Shown one piece after another: positions 62,695-64,000 of a stretch of 64,000 nucleotides of DNA; position 1 is the first letter of the stretch, and each line of letters opens with the position of its first letter. The notes beneath the pieces are model-generated. The model had not been told where the DNA came from, ran no database searches, and saw nothing but the letters and a program-made list of their open reading frames with translations. The DNA is from SYFY01 sp041752315 (GTDB lineage: Bacteria > Pseudomonadota > Gammaproteobacteria > Pseudomonadales > Azotimanducaceae), in NCBI GenBank assembly GCA_041752315.1, contig JBGSHJ010000042.1:1-64000 (forward strand). Direction: 5' to 3'. A program made the translations under genes and the position numbers.

Positions 62695-63792
62695 ATGAAA
62701 GTCTTGCATGTGGTCGGCGCCCGGCCAAACCTGATGAAGGTTGCACCGCTTATCGAATCGCTGGCCGTCGAAGCAACTGCTCGTCGTCGACCTGTCGAAC
62801 AGATCCTGGTTCACACCGGGCAGCACTACTCACCAGAGCTCTCAAGGCTGTTGTTTGATGAACTGGGCCTGCCCAAACCTGACATCAATCTCAACGTTGG
62901 CTCAGGATCCCACGGCGCCCAGACCGGGCGGGTGATGATTGCCTTTGAGGAAGTGCTGAAAGAACAGCGGCCTGATCTGATGCTTGTCGTTGGCGACGTG
63001 AATTCCACGATCGCCTGTGCGCTGGATGCCGCCAAGATGGGCATTCCCATCGTGCACGTCGAAGCAGGCCTGCGCAGTTTTGATCGTTCGATGCCGGAAG
63101 AAATCAACCGGATTCTCACCGACCAGATTTCCGACTGGCTATTTACGACCGAGGAGAGCGCACGCGAAAATCTGCTTCGAGAAGGTATCGAAGACCGCAG
63201 GATTCACTTTGTTGGCAACGTGATGATCGATACCCTGCTCAAGCACCGGGATGCTGCGGTATCGCGTGGTACGCATCGTCGGCTCGGATTCGTCGACAAA
63301 GCCTACGGCGTTGTCACCCTGCATCGTCCAAGCAATGTCGATGACGAGTGTGGGTTGCGATCCATGGTCTCGTTGCTGGTCAGGATCAGCCAGGACCTGC
63401 CTCTGCTGTGGCCATTGCATCCGCGAACCAAAAGCCAGCTGGAACATGGCGGCCTCAACCCCGTGTTGACGCGCAGCAACATCACTCTGGTTGAACCGTT
63501 GGGGTACCTGGACTTCATCTGCTGCACGGCCAATGCGCGAATCGTGCTGACGGACAGTGGTGGTGTCCAGGAAGAGACCACCATCCTCGGTGTGCCCTGT
63601 GTGACCATGAGGGACAATACAGAGCGGCCAGTGACCGTCACGCATGGCACGAATGTACTTGCGGGTACCCATCCTGATGCCATCTGGCAGGCTTTCAAGA
63701 ACCACCCGCATTCCGCCCGGGCACAACCCATGACACCGAAATTCTGGGACGGCAGGGCGGCTGAAAGGATCGCGAAGATACTGTTGAAATGA
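62695..63792 (+). CDS. wecB: UDP-N-acetylglucosamine 2-epimerase (non-hydrolysing)
   Basis: A 365-residue glycosyltransferase-B-fold enzyme: MKVLHVVGARPNLMKVAPLI, HTGQHY, VHVEAGLRSFDRSMPEEINR, FVGNVMIDTL, VTLHRPSNVD and TDSGGVQEE. It turns UDP-GlcNAc into UDP-ManNAc for a surface polysaccharide. ATG 62695 has GAGAG ahead. It precedes a chain-length determinant in the same direction, fitting an exopolysaccharide locus. Confidence 0.92.
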   Translation: MKVLHVVGARPNLMKVAPLIESLAVEATARRRPVEQILVHTGQHYSPELSRLLFDELGLPKPDINLNVGSGSHGAQTGRVMIAFEEVLKEQRPDLMLVVGDVNSTIACALDAAKMGIPIVHVEAGLRSFDRSMPEEINRILTDQISDWLFTTEESARENLLREGIEDRRIHFVGNVMIDTLLKHRDAAVSRGTHRRLGFVDKAYGVVTLHRPSNVDDECGLRSMVSLLVRISQDLPLLWPLHPRTKSQLEHGGLNPVLTRSNITLVEPLGYLDFICCTANARIVLTDSGGVQEETTILGVPCVTMRDNTERPVTVTHGTNVLAGTHPDAIWQAFKNHPHSARAQPMTPKFWDGRAAERIAKILLK

Positions 63793-63872
63793 AGATTCTG
63801 TTGAACTAAGGACGTTTAGGAAGTCCGCGTCACTGCAGGAGTGCGTCGGACGACAACCTGAGGATTGGGTTA

Positions 63873-64000
63873 ATGAAGGACATCTACTATCTGCTGATTG
63901 ATCTGCTGCACCAGATGTGGCGTTTCCGTCGTTTCAGCATGATTGCCATGTGGACCATCGGGATGCTCGGCAGTCTGGCAGTGCTTTCGTTACCAAATGT
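63873..64000 (+). CDS. Polysaccharide chain-length determinant, partial (XrtA-system/Wzz-like)
   Basis: The first 42 codons are visible and run off the window. They encode an N-terminal cytoplasmic stretch (MKDIYYLLIDLLHQMWRFRR) and a membrane helix (MIAMWTIGMLGSLAVLSLP), as in the Wzz/GNVR proteins of exosortase-linked polysaccharide clusters. GAGG lies about 9 bases before ATG 63873. The 80-bp gap before it carries no gene. Confidence 0.7.
   Translation, partial: MKDIYYLLIDLLHQMWRFRRFSMIAMWTIGMLGSLAVLSLPN

Noticed and set aside
1..64000. Mobile elements, prophage, CRISPR arrays, origin of replication
   Set aside because: No transposase, integrase, terminal inverted repeats, regularly spaced repeats or DnaA-box cluster seen; base composition looks even.

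Overview
This looks like chromosomal DNA of a GC-rich (roughly 57-60 % by eye) gammaproteobacterium, probably marine. Pointers are a CsrA/RmuC pair, aerobic coproporphyrinogen oxidase HemF, EntD-type phosphopantetheinyl transferases, a TonB receptor, a two-component pair resembling the PdsS/PdsR proteins of marine proteobacterial sortase systems, and, at the right edge, the start of a chain-length determinant like those of exosortase (XrtA) exopolysaccharide loci. I see no insertion sequence, integrase, phage gene or CRISPR array. Most genes are tightly packed, often with ATGA/TGATG/GTGA overlaps, and GTG/TTG starts are common.

Layout. 1-576: three tiny overlapping minus-strand genes of unknown function, cut by the left edge. 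598-1103: gap with short direct repeats. 1.1-4.8 kb: amino-acid permease, GH172-like (DUF2961) protein, NDH-2-like flavoprotein. 4.9-9 kb: Baeyer-Villiger-type monooxygenase divergent from a TonB receptor. 9-11.7 kb: enoyl-CoA hydratase and nitroreductase (coupled), aldo/keto reductase. 11.9-14 kb: membrane-anchored coiled-coil protein and membrane zinc peptidase. 14-16 kb: marR-MATE efflux operon with a repeated candidate operator. 16.2-18.4 kb: VOC protein, SnoaL-like exported protein, outer-membrane barrel. 18.7-18.9 kb: two tRNA-Leu genes. 19-24.3 kb: serine hydrolase, hybrid histidine kinase, RmuC, CsrA.

24.9-34.75 kb is the most striking block: a six-gene, largely overlapping operon FAN1 nuclease - XPD-like FeS helicase - pyruvate kinase - MORN-repeat protein - Ser/Thr kinase - triple-FHA membrane protein, closed by a good intrinsic terminator. 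34.9-38.7 kb: metallo-beta-lactamase-fold hydrolase and the PdsS/PdsR-like pair. 38.9-43.9 kb: PnuC plus nicotinamide-riboside-kinase-like protein, APH-type kinase, CoxE-like VWA protein, sirtuin, HCCA-isomerase-like protein. 43.9-49.2 kb: CPT-like kinase, then the second striking block, two paralogous phosphopantetheinyl transferases flanking a nucleoside-type (CNT) transporter with overlapping start/stop codons, followed by an FMN alpha-hydroxyacid oxidase and a MOSC protein. 49.3-54.5 kb: threonine aldolase, DUF7064-like protein, ExbD, SMP-30 lactonase, BON lipoprotein, HemF. 54.6-62.6 kb: an acyl-CoA degradation cluster (HMG-CoA-synthase-like/OB fusion, SCP-x-type thiolase, two acyl-CoA dehydrogenases, luciferase-like oxidoreductase, MFS transporter). 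62.7-64 kb: UDP-GlcNAc 2-epimerase and the truncated chain-length determinant open an exopolysaccharide locus that continues outside the window.

Functions are read from motifs, length and context only; no database search was possible. Start codons were chosen by Shine-Dalgarno position and overlap with the upstream gene and are often earlier or later alternatives by a few codons.
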